A DNA stretch of 64,000 nt, taken from positions 62,343,381 through 62,407,380 of the forward strand of contig OZ020611.1 in the NCBI GenBank assembly GCA_963971575.1, written 5' to 3'. Below, piece by piece: positions 45,740-56,357 of this stretch (the stretch's first letter is position 1; the number at the start of each line of letters is the position of its first letter). The notes under the pieces are model-generated. The model had not been told where the DNA came from. It saw only the letters and a list, made by a program, of their open reading frames with translations, and did not search any database. This DNA comes from Liopterus haemorrhoidalis (lineage: Eukaryota > Arthropoda > Insecta > Coleoptera > Dytiscidae). Made by a program: the position numbers and the translations under genes.

Positions 45740-47355
45740 ATTGCTCTTCAAAATATTCGCCTTAAGATTTATATACTTTTGCTTGCGTTCAAACCAATTC
45801 TGGAAACATTTTTTCCACTCTGAAGTTGGTATCTCAAAAACATGGTTTTCGAAGGCTTCAACAGCTCCTCGAGGTGATGAAATTCGCTGTCCACGCATTT
45901 TTTGTTTGACATTGGGGAACAAAAAAAAAAAAAAAACGTTAGAGGATAAATCAGGTGAATACGGGCAATGACACATTAAGTTCATTTTTTTTTCTCCTTC
46001 AAATAATCAATTGTTCGACGTGCTGTGTGGGAGCTTGTATTGTCATGATGAAGAATGATGCAACGTTTTTGGTTGTTTTTCCCGATTTTGCCGACTTCTG
46101 GCAAACAAATTGTTGTATACCATTAACTGTTCTCCGATCCTCTAAAGCAGGGGTTCTTAAATTTATGTAGTCCGAGGATCCCCTCTTGAACAACATTTTT
46201 TTTGCGGACCCCATCCCAACCCTTGGTATTTTACATCGTTCTTGAGACTTAATTTCTGGCTCAATAATCTCATAGGTACTACGTTATAATAAATATTGGT
46301 AAAAATGTATCACTGGTTATTTTAATAAATGGTCTTGCGCATTTATAGAAATAAACATTTTTATTAGCATATAGAATAAAAAACATAAAAAGAATAAAAA
46401 TAGCAGTAAAAAGAATTAAAAAAGTTACAAATTATAATACGTTAAACTCATACAAACATTTCTTAGTCAAATATTGGTAAAAATAGATCTTATTATGATA
46501 TGTTTTCTGTAAATAATTTGCAGTTGAATAAAAATAATTAAATTTTTACTAATTATTGTTTAGTTATGTCAATAACTAGTTAAATAACAACAAATACAAA
46601 AAGTCTTGACCATGTAAGATTTTTATTAAATGGGTTATTTGTATAAAAGCAAAAAGCTGAGGTATGTAAAGTTAATGTTAAAATTGTTTCGCGGACCCCC
46701 GATAATGGCTACGCGGACCCTAGTTTAAGAACCGCTGCTCTAAAGGAATGGTTGCGACATGTCCAGTACAACCGAAGAAACAAGTGATCATTTTCTTGAA
46801 AGTGCTTCGTGAACGAACAACTTTTGTGGGTTTCGGTTCATCTTGGAAGACCCAAACAGTGGATTGTTGCTTAGTTTCCGGTTCAGTTTCGTCACCTGTA
46901 ACGATATTGTATACGGATTTTGCAGTGCCTAGGTTGAACCAAAAAACACGAACCTCTTTTTGAGCTTCTGCCAAATTATGCGGAATCCATCGGGAACAGA
47001 TCTTTTTCACAGCTAAATGTTCATGCAAAATCGAATGTATTGCAGTCTGCAACATGCCAAAGGATGCCTCTAATTCACGGTAAGTCACATGCTGATCTTC
47101 AATCATTTTGCGCACAGCATCGATGTTTTTTTTGAATCACAACCGATTTTGCTCGACCTTCACGAAATTCATCACTGACGGACGCACGACCACGACGATA
47201 TTCTGCAAATCAATTGTAAACAGTCTTTTCTGATAGTACTTCATTACCAAAAGTTGAACGAAATGAATCTATGCATTGTTGTTGAGTTGAGAAAGTTGAA
47301 CGAAATGAATCTATGCATTGTTGTTGAGAAGTCCTTTACTAAAATCGTAAAAATG
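45740..47355 (-). pseudogene. Mariner transposase split by a hAT MITE (M4)
   Basis: Minus-strand pieces: an N-terminal part around 46720-47115 (MIEDQHVTYRELEASFGMLQ, SRWIPHNLAEAQK, VTGDETEPETKQQ with part of the first Asp region deleted) and a C-terminal part at 45689-45985 (CPYSPDLSSNVFFFF, where the Asn-Asp after the third Asp is changed, and EAFENHVFEIPTSEWKKCFQ). The intervening second Asp block is at 46000-46140, next to the hAT. A local duplication of about 35 bp (CAACAATGCATAGATTCATT type) is at 47262-47330. Inactive. Confidence 0.82.
46148..46737. mobile_element. hAT MITE inside M4 (CAGGGGTTCTTAAA ends)
   Basis: CAGGGGTTCTTAAATTTATG at the left, TAGTTTAAGAACCGCTG at the right, exact 8-bp duplication CTCTAAAG (46140-46147, 46738-46745). 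GCGGACCCC motifs lie inside both ends. The host mariner sequence is restored exactly on removal. Confidence 0.95.
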
Positions 47356-47434
47356 CATCCAACGAAAACCTTCACGAGTAATATACATTTTTTCACAAAC
47401 TTTTTTAAACGCTCACTGTTAACAAACTGCTCGG

Positions 47435-48252
47435 TAGAGTTGGGCATTATTTAACTAAATTTTCAATCAACTAAAAATTTGAATGAAAATGTAATCAAAC
47501 TAAATTAATCACTATTTATTCAATCAATAATGGATGTAATAAAAAATCTTTAACTAAATGATAATCATTAGTTTCAAATCATTATTTTTTAATCATATGG
47601 TGATATTTGGTCAGAAAATTTTGAATCGCTTGGAACTATTTATATATATTTATATATTATATAGAAACAACTGTTTGCCTACCTTTAGAATCAGTAAGTT
47701 TTTTAAATGCAATAAATGCATCGTTTCAGTGTCGTCTTTTAAGATGAAAAAATTCGATGAACTATTTTTATATCCTTTAATTTCAACTTTAGGTTGACAT
47801 TCACCGCATTGAGCAATGACTTTATTTTGTTCTACACAGCTTTTTTCGGCTAAATATTGAAAAAAGATGCCATCTACCGTTTTCGATTTAAATAAAACAT
47901 TTCTTCTTTTACCATCATTGGCTGACTGAGTAAATGCACCAAAACTTTCATGAGTATCGCTGTCACTCATGTTAGTGATAAACTACAAATATATAATGGT
48001 AACTGTAACTGTACAATGTATAAACGCTAAATGCCAATGAACAGTGAGAATGAAAAAATCAAATCTCAACCCTGATTTTAGTTTCAATTATAACTAAAAA
48101 TTTAATCATGACATAGAGTGAATAATTAATTTAGTTATCAATGTGAATAACTGCATGATGAGTGATGTACCTTACTCATTAATCAAGTCTTGAAATTAAA
48201 TTTTTAATCTCAATCCTCAATCATTAGTTTGATTGCAATTTGCCTAACTCTG
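47435..48252 (-). mobile_element. hAT element inside M4 with a BED-finger exon
   Basis: Ends TAGAGTTGGGCA and TGCCTAACTCTG; flanks CTGCTCGG and ATACTCGG around an original CTACTCGG fit a decayed 8-bp duplication. Subterminal TTAACTAAAT-type repeats at both ends. Encodes only the N-terminus of a transposase. Confidence 0.82.
47650..47970 (-). pseudogene. hAT transposase N-terminus with BED zinc finger
   Basis: The frame starts MSDSDTHESFGAFTQSAND and runs to KSKTVDGIFFQYLAEKS, then VIAQCGECQPKVEIKGYKNS and SNFFI. Cys-x2-Cys followed by about 15 residues and a hydrophobic turn is the BED finger; the two His that should follow (HLKRRH) are out of frame after a one-base shift. BED fingers bind the transposon ends. 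The rest of the transposase is missing, so this is a non-autonomous element with a retained first exon. Confidence 0.75.
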
Positions 48253-48539
48253 ATACTCGGTCAATTTATAAGCTGCCACTGATTTCACAATAACAAATGT
48301 CAAAATTTACGTAATATAGTAATGACACATTTCAATATTGCTAGCTAGTGGTCGTTTGTAAAAACATGAAAGGTAACCCTCGTATAACGGGTTAGTTATA
48401 GGTTTGACAAAAATTACGCGATCTTTGAAAAATCGTATGTGTTCCGCTAGGGTGACCAGACGTACTCTTTTTTAGAGAATTATACTCTTTTTTAAGTAAT
48501 AACCTCTATACTCTAACTTTTTATAAAAAATTTCTGAAT

Positions 48540-49318
48540 ATATTTTTGCAAAATAAATTATTTTGATGTGATATTTGCCAAAATTGTACAAAAAAAATTT
48601 GTCCCACACCCTGTAGCCCAGATGGTTTAAACTAATAATCTGAAAAAATTCTAAGTAATGTACATTGGTGTGAACCGCAACAGTACAACAGGAATTTTTG
48701 ATCAGAATATGTTTTTGGAAAAAAACGCATTTTTTGTGTTTTTAACTAAAATATGTTAAATATTTAATTCGCTGTTATTACATAGCGAATTAAATATTTA
48801 CTACTGTATTCAGTAGTTAAGTAAGCTCCCGTAGCGTAGTGCGTTGTGTCTTCGCTTCGTAATTTGCAAACTACAGTTCGATTCCTGTCAATTTTAATTT
48901 TCCTGTTTTTTTTTTGCATTTTTATTTTGTTTAAATTATTTTGTCAAAATTCTAGTTATATTTTGGTAAATGTTGCATTTAATTTTTAAAAGCGTAAATT
49001 TAACCATTGGGAAGTGTTGAAATTATAATTTAATTCTATGTTTGAATGTATACGAAATCAGAGGGCGGGGCTTATGATTTAAGCAACCAATGGAAGCCAT
49101 AGCGCAATTTTCAAAATCTTAATGAACCTTGCTATATAAAAAAATACTGCACATATTTAGAAACTTAAATAATGGTATCAGGCATTCGAATTAAAATTTA
49201 TAAAAATATATTTTGACATAAAATTTGTTTTAGCATTCCAAATAATCATCATTCAGTTACTAAATACCTGCGAAACCCTGAAATGTGTGAAAATTCACAC
49301 TTCACATCAATTTTTTAT
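48540..49318 (+). mobile_element. Family A copy, 5'-truncated (A11), inside D2
   Basis: Starts in the TTTTGCAAAATAAATTATTT block; the 3' end is complete (ATACCTGCGAAACCCTGAAA, hairpin, CAATTTTTT). It has a 17-bp hairpin at 48744-48793 next to the tRNA-like segment. Confidence 0.75.
48825..48889 (+). other. tRNA-like segment inside A11
   Basis: GTAGCGTAGTGCGTTGTGTC (A-box-like) and ACAGTTCGATTCCTGT (paired T-arm with B-box). The central GTAATTTGCAAACTA matches the segment in A12 but not those of other copies. Confidence 0.6.
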
Positions 49319-49319
49319 A

Positions 49320-49460
49320 GAGAATGAGGACCTTTTTTTTCCTTATCACTTCTATGTTGGGAGTAAGGACCTTTTTTTGCTCATCACTTATAGCTTTGAG
49401 TGAAGACCTCATTTTTTTGGCTCATAATTTGTATTTTTGGAGTGAGGACCTTTTTTTTTA
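49320..49460 (+). repeat. Minisatellite of the 39-40 bp unit in D2
   Basis: Four degenerate units with GAGGACCTTTTTTT followed by GCTCATCACTT-type sequence. Confidence 0.75.
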
Positions 49461-49533
49461 GTATACTCTTTTTTAGTAAAAAACCTCTGGTCAGCCTATG
49501 TTCCGCGATAATATAAGTTTGGTACCCACTGCT

Positions 49534-50496
49534 ATTCGCGACTGCAAATAACAGTGAGACATCTGGTAGTGACTGGCTAAATTAAACAGAAGCGTATATT
49601 TGGATAATATTTGTAGCGTGTCGTGCTGCAGTTTATGTGAATTAAGAAGTATTTTAAAATATAGTGACTTAAATACAGTGATTTTTTGCTGAAATATTGT
49701 TTGAACAGATAAATATTAAGAAAAAACTTCTGACATTTACGCTTCTCGTCCGCCATAAGCTGTTGTACGCAGCGCCGCCAACGTTAGTTTCAGTCGCGAA
49801 TGGACCATAGTTTAGGAAGTTTGTTACAATAAATTTCTAATTTCATTGTATGGTTATTATGTCTGTAAATGTATTAACCTATATTGAGAGGAAATTCAAG
49901 TTCAAACAGGATCTTCGTCTCATATTGTCACCCGCTGCTCCGAAGAGAAACTCCGAGTGTGGGCATTGAATAGAAATAATAATTTAGTCATAGATATTTA
50001 AATTAAATTGTAACATACACGTTAGAAAAATGCGGGCCTGTTTAACACAACTGCATGAACGACCTTCGTGAAAACTATACTAGTTGTAATATGCAGGTGT
50101 TTACCAGTTTTATGACATACTACACTTGCACGACATTGTTCCACTGTGAATAAAGCGAAATATTTTGTTTCTTTGATATGACAACTAAAAATTGACTTTA
50201 AAGAATATGGGAGCATACAAACACAATGGGATTCGCGACTCAAACTAACGTTGGCGGCGCTGCGTACTACAGTTGATGGCCGACGAGAAGCGTATGTCAG
50301 AAGTTTTTTCTTAATATTTATCTATTCAAACAATATTTCGGCAAAAATGCACTGTATTTAAGTCACTATATTTAAAAATACGGCTTAATTCACATAAACT
50401 GCAGCACAACACACTACAAATGTTATACAAATATACGCTTCTGTTTAATTTACCAAGCCGCCACCAGATGTCTCACTGTTATTTGGAGTCGCGAAT
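49534..50496. mobile_element. Composite structure: two inverted 267-bp units around 430 bp
   Basis: Left unit 49534-49801 and right unit 50231-50496 are reverse complements over nearly their whole length with few mismatches. Each unit is itself bounded by ATTCGCGACT and AGTCGCGAAT. The spacer (49802-50230) is unique in this window and has no recognised gene. No target duplication found for the whole. Confidence 0.75.
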
Positions 50497-50524
50497 ATCT
50501 GTAAGAAAATAACAAGTTTCAAAA

Positions 50525-50734
50525 ATCAAGAGCAAGATTCAGGTGCGGAAACGAGACAGAGGCAAGTAAATACTGGAAGGAAGAAAACGGGAGATTGTGC
50601 GAAACATGTGGTGAAATGCAAGAAACAATAGATCATTTAAAAAACTATACAAAGATAAGAAGAAAGACAGGGCAATATAAGAATTGCTGGACGAGTCGGG
50701 TGCCGGGACGACATGGATGAAAAAGGTCTTACAG
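50525..50734 (+). pseudogene. LINE ORF2 C-terminal fragment
   Basis: RARFRCGNETEASKYWKEEN is followed by LCETCGEMQETIDHLKNY, the same CxxC..E..(H) tail as in the LINE at 26031-26681 (RFRCGNEEKTNKFW.., RCRMCREERETVEHMLRC). The final Cys of the motif is replaced. The frame runs into the family A copy A12 within a run of A; sequence on the far side (from 51755, GAGAAAAGGAATTGG) could be the continuation of the charged LINE tail, in which case A12 is inserted in this LINE. Confidence 0.6.
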
Positions 50735-51754
50735 AAAAAAATTGATGTGAAGTGTGAATTTTCACACATTTCTGGGTTTTGCAGGTATTTAGTAACTGAA
50801 TGATGATTATTTGGGATGTAAAAACAAATTTTATGTCAAAATATTTTTTTATGAATTTTAAGTTTCTAAATATGTGCAGTATTTTTTTTTTATAGCAAGG
50901 TTCATTAATATTTGAAAATTGCGCCAATGGCTTCCATTGGTTGCTTAAATCATAAGCTCCGCCCCTTGATTTCGTCAAACATAGAATTAAATTATAATTT
51001 CAACACTTCCCACTGGTTAATAAATTTACGCTTTTAAAAATTAAAAGCAACATTTACCAATATATAACAAGAATTTTGATAAAATAATTTAAACAAAATA
51101 AAAATGCAAAAAAAAAACAGAAAAAATAAAATTAACAAGATTCGAACTCTAGTTTGCAAATTACAAAGCCCACGACAAAACCAACTACGCTATTAGAGCT
51201 ATTGATCTTGTGTGCTACATAGCGAATTAAATATTTAACATATTTTAGTTAAAAGCACAAAAAACGTTTTTTTCCGAAAACAAAATCTGATCAAAAATTC
51301 CTGTTGTACTATTCCGGTTCACACCAATGTACATTACTTAGAATTTTTTCAGATTTTTAGTTTAAACCATCTGGGCTACAGGGTGTGGGACAAATTTTTT
51401 TTTGCACAATTTTGGCAAAAATCTCATCAAAATAATTTGTTATGCAAAAATAAAATTTTGATCGTTAATCCACGTACTAAGGGCTTTCATTTGATACCCT
51501 TCTGAGAATTTAAAAAAAATTTTTTTTTTTTCGATGAGCACATATTTGTTTATATTTTTAGGGGGATGTTTCTTAGATGTTTTAATATTTTTCCTATGTG
51601 CGGGTCAAAGAGTTCTATAAGCATGCCAAATTTCAACTCTCTAGGTTTAGCCGTTTGGCTACAATTTTTACCGAACAGACAGACAGACAGACAGACGACA
51701 AAACGGTATAAGGGTATAAGGGTTTTTTGGTCATACCTACAAAACCCTAAAAAA
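50735..51754 (-). mobile_element. Complete family A copy with a minimal array (A12)
   Basis: 3' end TTGATGTGAAGTGTGAATTT at 50740 and 5' end CATACCTACAAAACCCTAAA at 51750. Only four ACAG units (51676-51695) and a duplicated GGTATAAGGGTATAAGGG, exactly as in A3, suggesting that A3 and A12 are close relatives. Confidence 0.85.
51135..51206 (-). other. tRNA-like segment inside A12
   Basis: Minus strand: TAATAGCGTAGTTGGTTTTG (A-box-like) and GAGTTCGAATCTTG (B-box-like) with CTAGAG pairing weakly to CTTGTT. Shares GTAATTTGCAAACTA with A11. Confidence 0.6.
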
Positions 51755-51837
51755 GAGAAAAGGAATTGGAAAGACACGTAAAAAGCTACTTTTTCATGTA
51801 AATAACGTACATATAAAATTGTTCTTTTTTTTAGATG

Positions 51838-52169
51838 TTTATTACCGGAACTGAACCGAAAACAAAAAAAAAAAACGTTATTTTTGTCGGAAAGAAAACC
51901 AGAGCTGAAACCAAAAATAAAATATCGGTTTATTTCGGTACAGATAATGTTTATGGGAGTGAACCAAAATATAAAATTCATTTTATTTAAGATTATTTTT
52001 TCAACTGATGAGCAGAAAAAAAATCGTAATTTTTTAACTGAAAAAATTCCGCTTCTATTAATTCGGGGGGGAGGCAGCGGCCTTGGTATGATTATTACAA
52101 AATAAGGAATAAAATTTAATTGAACCGGAACATAAACCGAAACGAAAAAAATACCGGTTCGAGGCCCTG
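51838..52169. mobile_element. hAT fragment with CAGGGCCTCGAACCGG end
   Basis: The right end ACCGGTTCGAGGCCCTG is preceded by repeated AACCGAAAC/AACCGGAAC motifs, which also open the fragment at 51846. The left terminus is missing. A poly-G run lies at 52063. Confidence 0.6.
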
Positions 52170-52301
52170 GTTTATTATATTATTATATTAATTATTAGAT
52201 TATTATACATATTATTTAATTTTTTATTTATCTAGTTAAGTTTGGGAAATTACTGTAAATACTGTACTCTATTGAAAGCCGAAAGGCAAGATTAAAGTAT
52301 A

Positions 52302-53158
52302 CGAGGTATGTAAATTAAGTAACCGAACTGGCAACATAGCGTTTGATATGGCAACATATGGGACGCGGGACGCGGGGTGGCAGGTGGACATGTGATACGC
52401 CTTCTGTACGAGTTTGAACTCGCTAGAGTAATTTTGTTGTCTGTAGCGATTTTTTTCGTGAAACAATTTTTTCTAGTGCGTTCCAAAAATGAGTGACATT
52501 CATATCGAGCAACGGTATGCTATCAGGTTTTGCTTCAGACTTGTGCACAGTGCAACGGAATCTTTTACAAAACTTCAGCAGGCCTACGGAAACAGTGTTT
52601 TGTCAAGGACCCCGGTTTTTTTGTGGTTTAAGACATTTTCAGAAAGAAGATAATTGATTAAAGATGAATTACGCAGCGGAAGGCCTTCATCTTCAACAAC
52701 CGATGAAAATGTCGACGGAATCCGGGATCTTGTGCGTTCAGATCGTCGGTTAACAATCAGAAAGATCGGCCTTAAATTAAGCCTTAAAATTAGCCTTATC
52801 ACACAGCAATTTCAATAAACGAGTTTTTGGCATGTAAAAACATTCATGTGGCTCCTCAGCCTCCTTATTCGCCTGACTTGAGTCCTTGTGACTTTTTTCT
52901 CTTCCCAAGTATGAAAAATCACCTCAACGGACGTCATTTTGGGACACTCGAAAACATTTAAACGCCCGTAACTGACCAGCTGAAAGCTATTCTAGTATCC
53001 GAGTTCCAGCACTCCTATGAGGATTGGAAGAACCGTCTCAAGCGCTGTGTGGCTTCCCAAGGAAGTTATTTTGAGGGAGACAATATTGAATTGTAATTCT
53101 ATTCGAATAAAAAAATTTAAAAAAAAAATCAGTCCGGTTACTTAATTTATACACCTCG
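52302..53158 (+). mobile_element. Deleted mariner of a second family (M7)
   Basis: CGAGGTATGTAAATTAAGTA at the left and TACTTAATTTATACACCTCG at the right, flanked by TA. At 857 bp it lacks the middle of the transposase. Sequence is unlike M1-M5. Confidence 0.9.
52489..53096 (+). pseudogene. Mariner transposase with central deletion (M7)
   Basis: The N-terminal frame starts MSDIHIEQRYAIRFCFRLVH and proceeds through ATESFTKLQQAYGNSVLSRT to a premature stop (WFKTFSEGR, TAA region), then ELRSGRPSSSTTDENVDGI and RRLTIRKIGLKL (helix-turn-helix). A deletion then removes the first two catalytic Asp blocks. The C-terminal part, out of frame, holds PQPPYSPDLSPCDFFLF (third Asp block), and ends ASQGSYFEGDNIEL before TAA at 53096. 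Inactive. Confidence 0.85.
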
Positions 53159-53174
53159 TATACACTTCAACTAA

Positions 53175-53225
53175 AAATTTGAGGTGAGAATTTTCACACA
53201 TTTCAGGAAAATATAGGTATTTGAC
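53175..53225 (-). mobile_element. Degraded family A 3' terminus
   Basis: ATTTGAGGTGAGAATTTTCA CACATTTCAGG pattern with a following TATAGGTATTT matches the family A 3' end. Nothing else of the element remains. Confidence 0.4.
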
Positions 53226-53296
53226 AATATTTTTGGGGCATATGTTTGACTGAAATCAATTTTCGTCTGTTGAGTCAGACATGGTTCGTGGTTCAG

Positions 53297-53471
53297 TACG
53301 TGGTTCTCAACCCAGATGCCGCGGCACCCAAAAGTGTCATAAGTGCGTGAAAGGGATACACAAACTTCTAGAAAAATAGATATAATACGAAAAAATTAAG
53401 GTAGGGTGCCATGATTTTTTAATATTTTATATAAAGTTGCCGTCAGCTGAAAACGGTTGAAAACCACTGGT
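53297..53471. mobile_element. Degraded hAT MITE
   Basis: CAGTACGTGGTTCTCAACCC (CAGTGGTTCTCAACC with an insertion) and GGTTGAAAACCACTG form inverted ends; GCCGCGGCACCC follows the left end. Target duplication has decayed. Confidence 0.6.
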
Positions 53472-53862
53472 CTATGTACTAAGAAGAAATTTTATTTCAT
53501 ATCATTTCTTAATAAACGTTTCCAGAACTTTCATTTGATACCCCACAAGAGATCATTTTAATCCCGTGATCTGCAACCACAATTCTTTGGGTTACTTGTG
53601 GTTGTACATATTTAATAATAATTTATTTAATTCTATTTTTTATTTATTTTTTTTGACATAGTATTTAGTCTTATCTTCAATGAAATTCAACAAGATGCTA
53701 AATTTTAATTTTTCTATGAAAACTAACAACGATTACTATTAAACAAAATAAGGTTTTGCAACTTCGGGTCAATTATATAATCGAACTATAATTTGAAAAG
53801 TTATTTCTTTTCCAAAGCTTTATCCATCGATATTCGTTACCATTTAAAAAATCAAAGTTGTT
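53472..53862. other. Unassigned AT-rich stretch
   Basis: ACTTTCATTTGATACCCCAC near 53528 resembles a family A core block; otherwise nothing recognised. Confidence 0.4.
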
Positions 53863-53870
53863 CTTGATAT

Positions 53871-54121
53871 CAGCTCCGTAGCTAAGACCTCGAAGACCGC
53901 GTGATGCGGAGTCAAGAAATTAGGGGGGGGGGGTAATAATGACATTGTTTCCCTAAAATGCATACGAATTTTGAAAGATGGAATAGCGGCCCGCTCCCGT
54001 TTTTTAATTAATAACTTGGACAATAATATAGATTTTTCCAAAAAAATCCTGGCTCGTGTTGGTTGGTCCGTGTTGGAGTATCTATTAGTGGGGGGGGGGG
54101 GCATTTGAAGCTACGGCACTG
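53871..54121. mobile_element. hAT MITE with CAGTGCCGTAGCT ends
   Basis: CAGCTCCGTAGCTA and GAAGCTACGGCACTG are inverted; exact duplication CTTGATAT (53863-53870, 54122-54129). Poly-G runs lie inside both halves (53923 and 54091). Confidence 0.9.
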
Positions 54122-54312
54122 CTTGATATCCTGTACTTTCGCTTTTCTGAAAAATTTCAGTTCTACCTTTCGGTTCTTTGAATAGATTTTGATAGTTAAA
54201 TTTTTATTACCATATAAGGGATAGACGAGTGACCTGATATACCCTGTACAAGCATTAAAATACTTTATTTAATATTTTACATTACATTAAATATTATTTT
54301 TCTTTACTAAAC

Positions 54313-54688
54313 CGCCCAGCAAACATTTTTATACGGGCCAGTACTGGTAAAGCACATACTCCCCGGCATTGAAAGTAATGGGCCAGTACCCCGGTGTCCC
54401 CGTGGCCGTTACTGGCCCATTGATGTATCAGTTGCCGGCCCAGCAACGGTAAAGTGCAAAATAATCGCATTAGTTGCAAGATTTATTTCTGATGGTTTTA
54501 AGTAAAAAGTATGAGTGAAGAAGAGTACTTATAAAATGCTGGTAAAGTACTTCGTATAGGCGGAATGCGAAATACAAATGTGAAGTACATTATTAATACT
54601 GGCGTTGCACTTACTTTTGGTGCCAGTAATTTACCAGCATAAAAGCAGTTTGCCAGCATTCGGCCGTTAGTTGAATGTTTGCTGGGCG
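54313..54688. mobile_element. TIR element with CGCCCAGCAAACATT ends
   Basis: CGCCCAGCAAACATT and AATGTTTGCTGGGCG are perfect 15-bp inverted repeats. Interior has repeated GGCCAGTA and GCCAGTA/GCCAGCA motifs. Superfamily and target duplication are not resolved. Confidence 0.75.
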
Positions 54689-54965
54689 ACCTCAAAAAAA
54701 AAAAAAAAAATCGACCTCATTTTGGATTTAATTTTTTTGCTTACCGAATTTTTTGGATATTGTTTTTTTTTGCCCATGATAGTTTCTGTCGGACAGAATA
54801 TGACCTGCGTTAGGGAAAATTTAGACTTGCCTGTTACAAAATGTACTATTGAAAACTGACACGCTCGAATACGCAGTCTGGTGGTCAAATATTGTACTAG
54901 GCACTCTAGTACTGTTTGAACTTATTACATATGTTCTAGTGTTGAATTTTTGTTAGAATGTAGAT

Positions 54966-55118
54966 CAGTGGCGGTCGGTGAATCATTTTTGGGTAAGCAA
55001 TTACAAAGAATACACACGCTCCTGCTTTGTCGTTGCTATACTGCTGTTGAGCGATATAGTACGAGCTTGTCCGATCATACTAATTGCATACCCAAACATG
55101 TTTCACCGACCGCCACTG
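54966..55118. mobile_element. hAT MITE, 153 bp (CAGTGGCGGTCGGTGAA ends)
   Basis: CAGTGGCGGTCGGTGAATCA and TTTCACCGACCGCCACTG inverted; the arms continue to TTTGGGTAAGCAATTA. Exact duplication ATGTAGAT (54958-54965, 55119-55126). Confidence 0.93.
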
Positions 55119-55153
55119 ATGTAGATAGAAGTTGTGAAAAACTATAAAGTAGA

Positions 55154-55398
55154 ACAAATTGTAGTGTTTTTGGCTGTCATTCAAGACAGGACAAAGATAG
55201 ACATCTTAGTTTTTTTTTTTCTTTTCTTAAGAAAAATGGAGGGATAGTTAATATTAAGTCCAGATTAGGAAAATATTTGGTTATGGACAGGAGAAAGGCA
55301 TGGGAATATATTTGGAGTTAAAAAGTAACTGATACTATGCGAGTTTGTTCATTACATTTGTCGCAGAAAAACAAAACTGCTCTAATATGCTTGCACCT
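55154..55398 (+). pseudogene. THAP zinc-finger domain remnant
   Basis: The frame reads TNCSVFGCHSRQDKDRHLSF, a phenylalanine-rich FPKK-like turn (FFFSFLKKNGG), KSRLGKYLVMDRRKAWEYIW, an in-frame TAA, then TMRVCSLHLSQKNK. This matches the THAP layout: C-x4-C, HLSFFxFP, a conserved Trp after basic residues, and VCSxH(F/L). All four zinc ligands (two Cys, then Cys and His in CSLH) are present. THAP domains occur in P-element transposases and in host DNA-binding proteins; which source applies here is unknown. The stop codon shows that it is decayed. Confidence 0.6.
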
Positions 55399-56185
55399 GC
55401 AAGTTGCATATTTAACTTTTAGCTGCACCTATCCAACTAAAACTAATTTTATTTTATGAACATAAAGCACTTGTTTGCAAACAGAATCCATATATTGTAA
55501 ATTAAGATGACCGACACTCAGATGTACCACATAAAATTACGTGCCCGGCATTTTAACACCTGCTCATCTACAAATTACACTCTAATAAATCTACTGAAAT
55601 TAAACTTTAAATACTGTAATTGATGCCCACCTTCTGTTATACACCTCGATACAAGTGAAGCGCTTAAAAATTAAAAAAATTCCCAAATATTTACTAGCAT
55701 TTTCATAAAATAAAAATGTACTGCGCTTAAATTAACCTATTCGCTATTAGCATATTGAAAGATGAGTACTAGAGACAACAGCCATATTGCCTTGGAGCAC
55801 AGCGCCGCCACCGGTAATGTCACTTCTCAATTGTATTATTTTGCCAGAATTTAAATAAACCAAACTGCTTATTACAACAGCTCTTCCTATCAAAAAGTAA
55901 AGTGTCGTTTCTAGAAAAACATGTTTTCAAAAAGTTAACTGCGACTTATAAAATTTTAATTAAAAACCATTATATTGATATATATTGTTTACAAGATAAC
56001 ATCGAGTAATAAATCTTTTACGTTCAAATCAAAAAAAAAAGTACCTACTGCATAATTTTGCTCACATATTTTTATCCAGTTTTTGTTGATTATTAACTTA
56101 TATAAACTAATAAACCCCTCAAAATATCGTTGCAGACGAATAATATAATAATAAATACTATGTACATACATATATTCAGTTTTGT
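55399..56185. other. Unassigned AT-rich stretch
   Basis: No continuation of the THAP protein and no repeat boundary recognised. Confidence 0.45.
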
Positions 56186-56189
56186 AATG

Positions 56190-56290
56190 TATCTAGATAC
56201 AAATTAGATACTTTTTGAAATATGTATCTGTATCTGTATCTAGATATTTAAATTTAAGTATCTTGTATCTGTATTTCAGATACTTTGCTC
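56190..56290. repeat. GTATCTAGATAC / TATCTG repeat block
   Basis: Repeated TGTATCTGTATCT and GTATCTAGATAC motifs; opposite strand of the motif at positions 1-45. Probably the end of a degraded transposon. Confidence 0.5.
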
Positions 56291-56357
56291 GTTAATTTAT
56301 TGTTATACCGTGATACCGAGCTGATATAATAGTTTAATTATAAATTGTCATTTTGAA

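Larger units (their letters stand above)
45676..48382 (-). mobile_element. Mariner split by two hAT elements (M4)
   Basis: CGAGGGCTACCTTTTAAGTT at the left and ACATGAAAGGTAACCCTCG at the right, both next to TA. Removing the hATs at 46148-46737 and 47435-48252 with one duplication each leaves about 1.28 kb collinear with M2. Confidence 0.9.
48448..49498. mobile_element. hAT MITE (family D, D2) containing a family A copy
   Basis: TAGGGTGACCAGACGTACTC at the left and CTCTGGTCAGCCTA at the right, with the exact duplication TGTTCCGC (48440-48447, 49499-49506). A family A element occupies 48540-49318; the minisatellite units follow at 49319-49460. Confidence 0.88.

Noticed and set aside
50022..50243. 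73-codon minus-strand frame in the spacer of the composite structure
   Set aside because: Moderately Cys-rich but no recognisable domain, and no second copy to compare.
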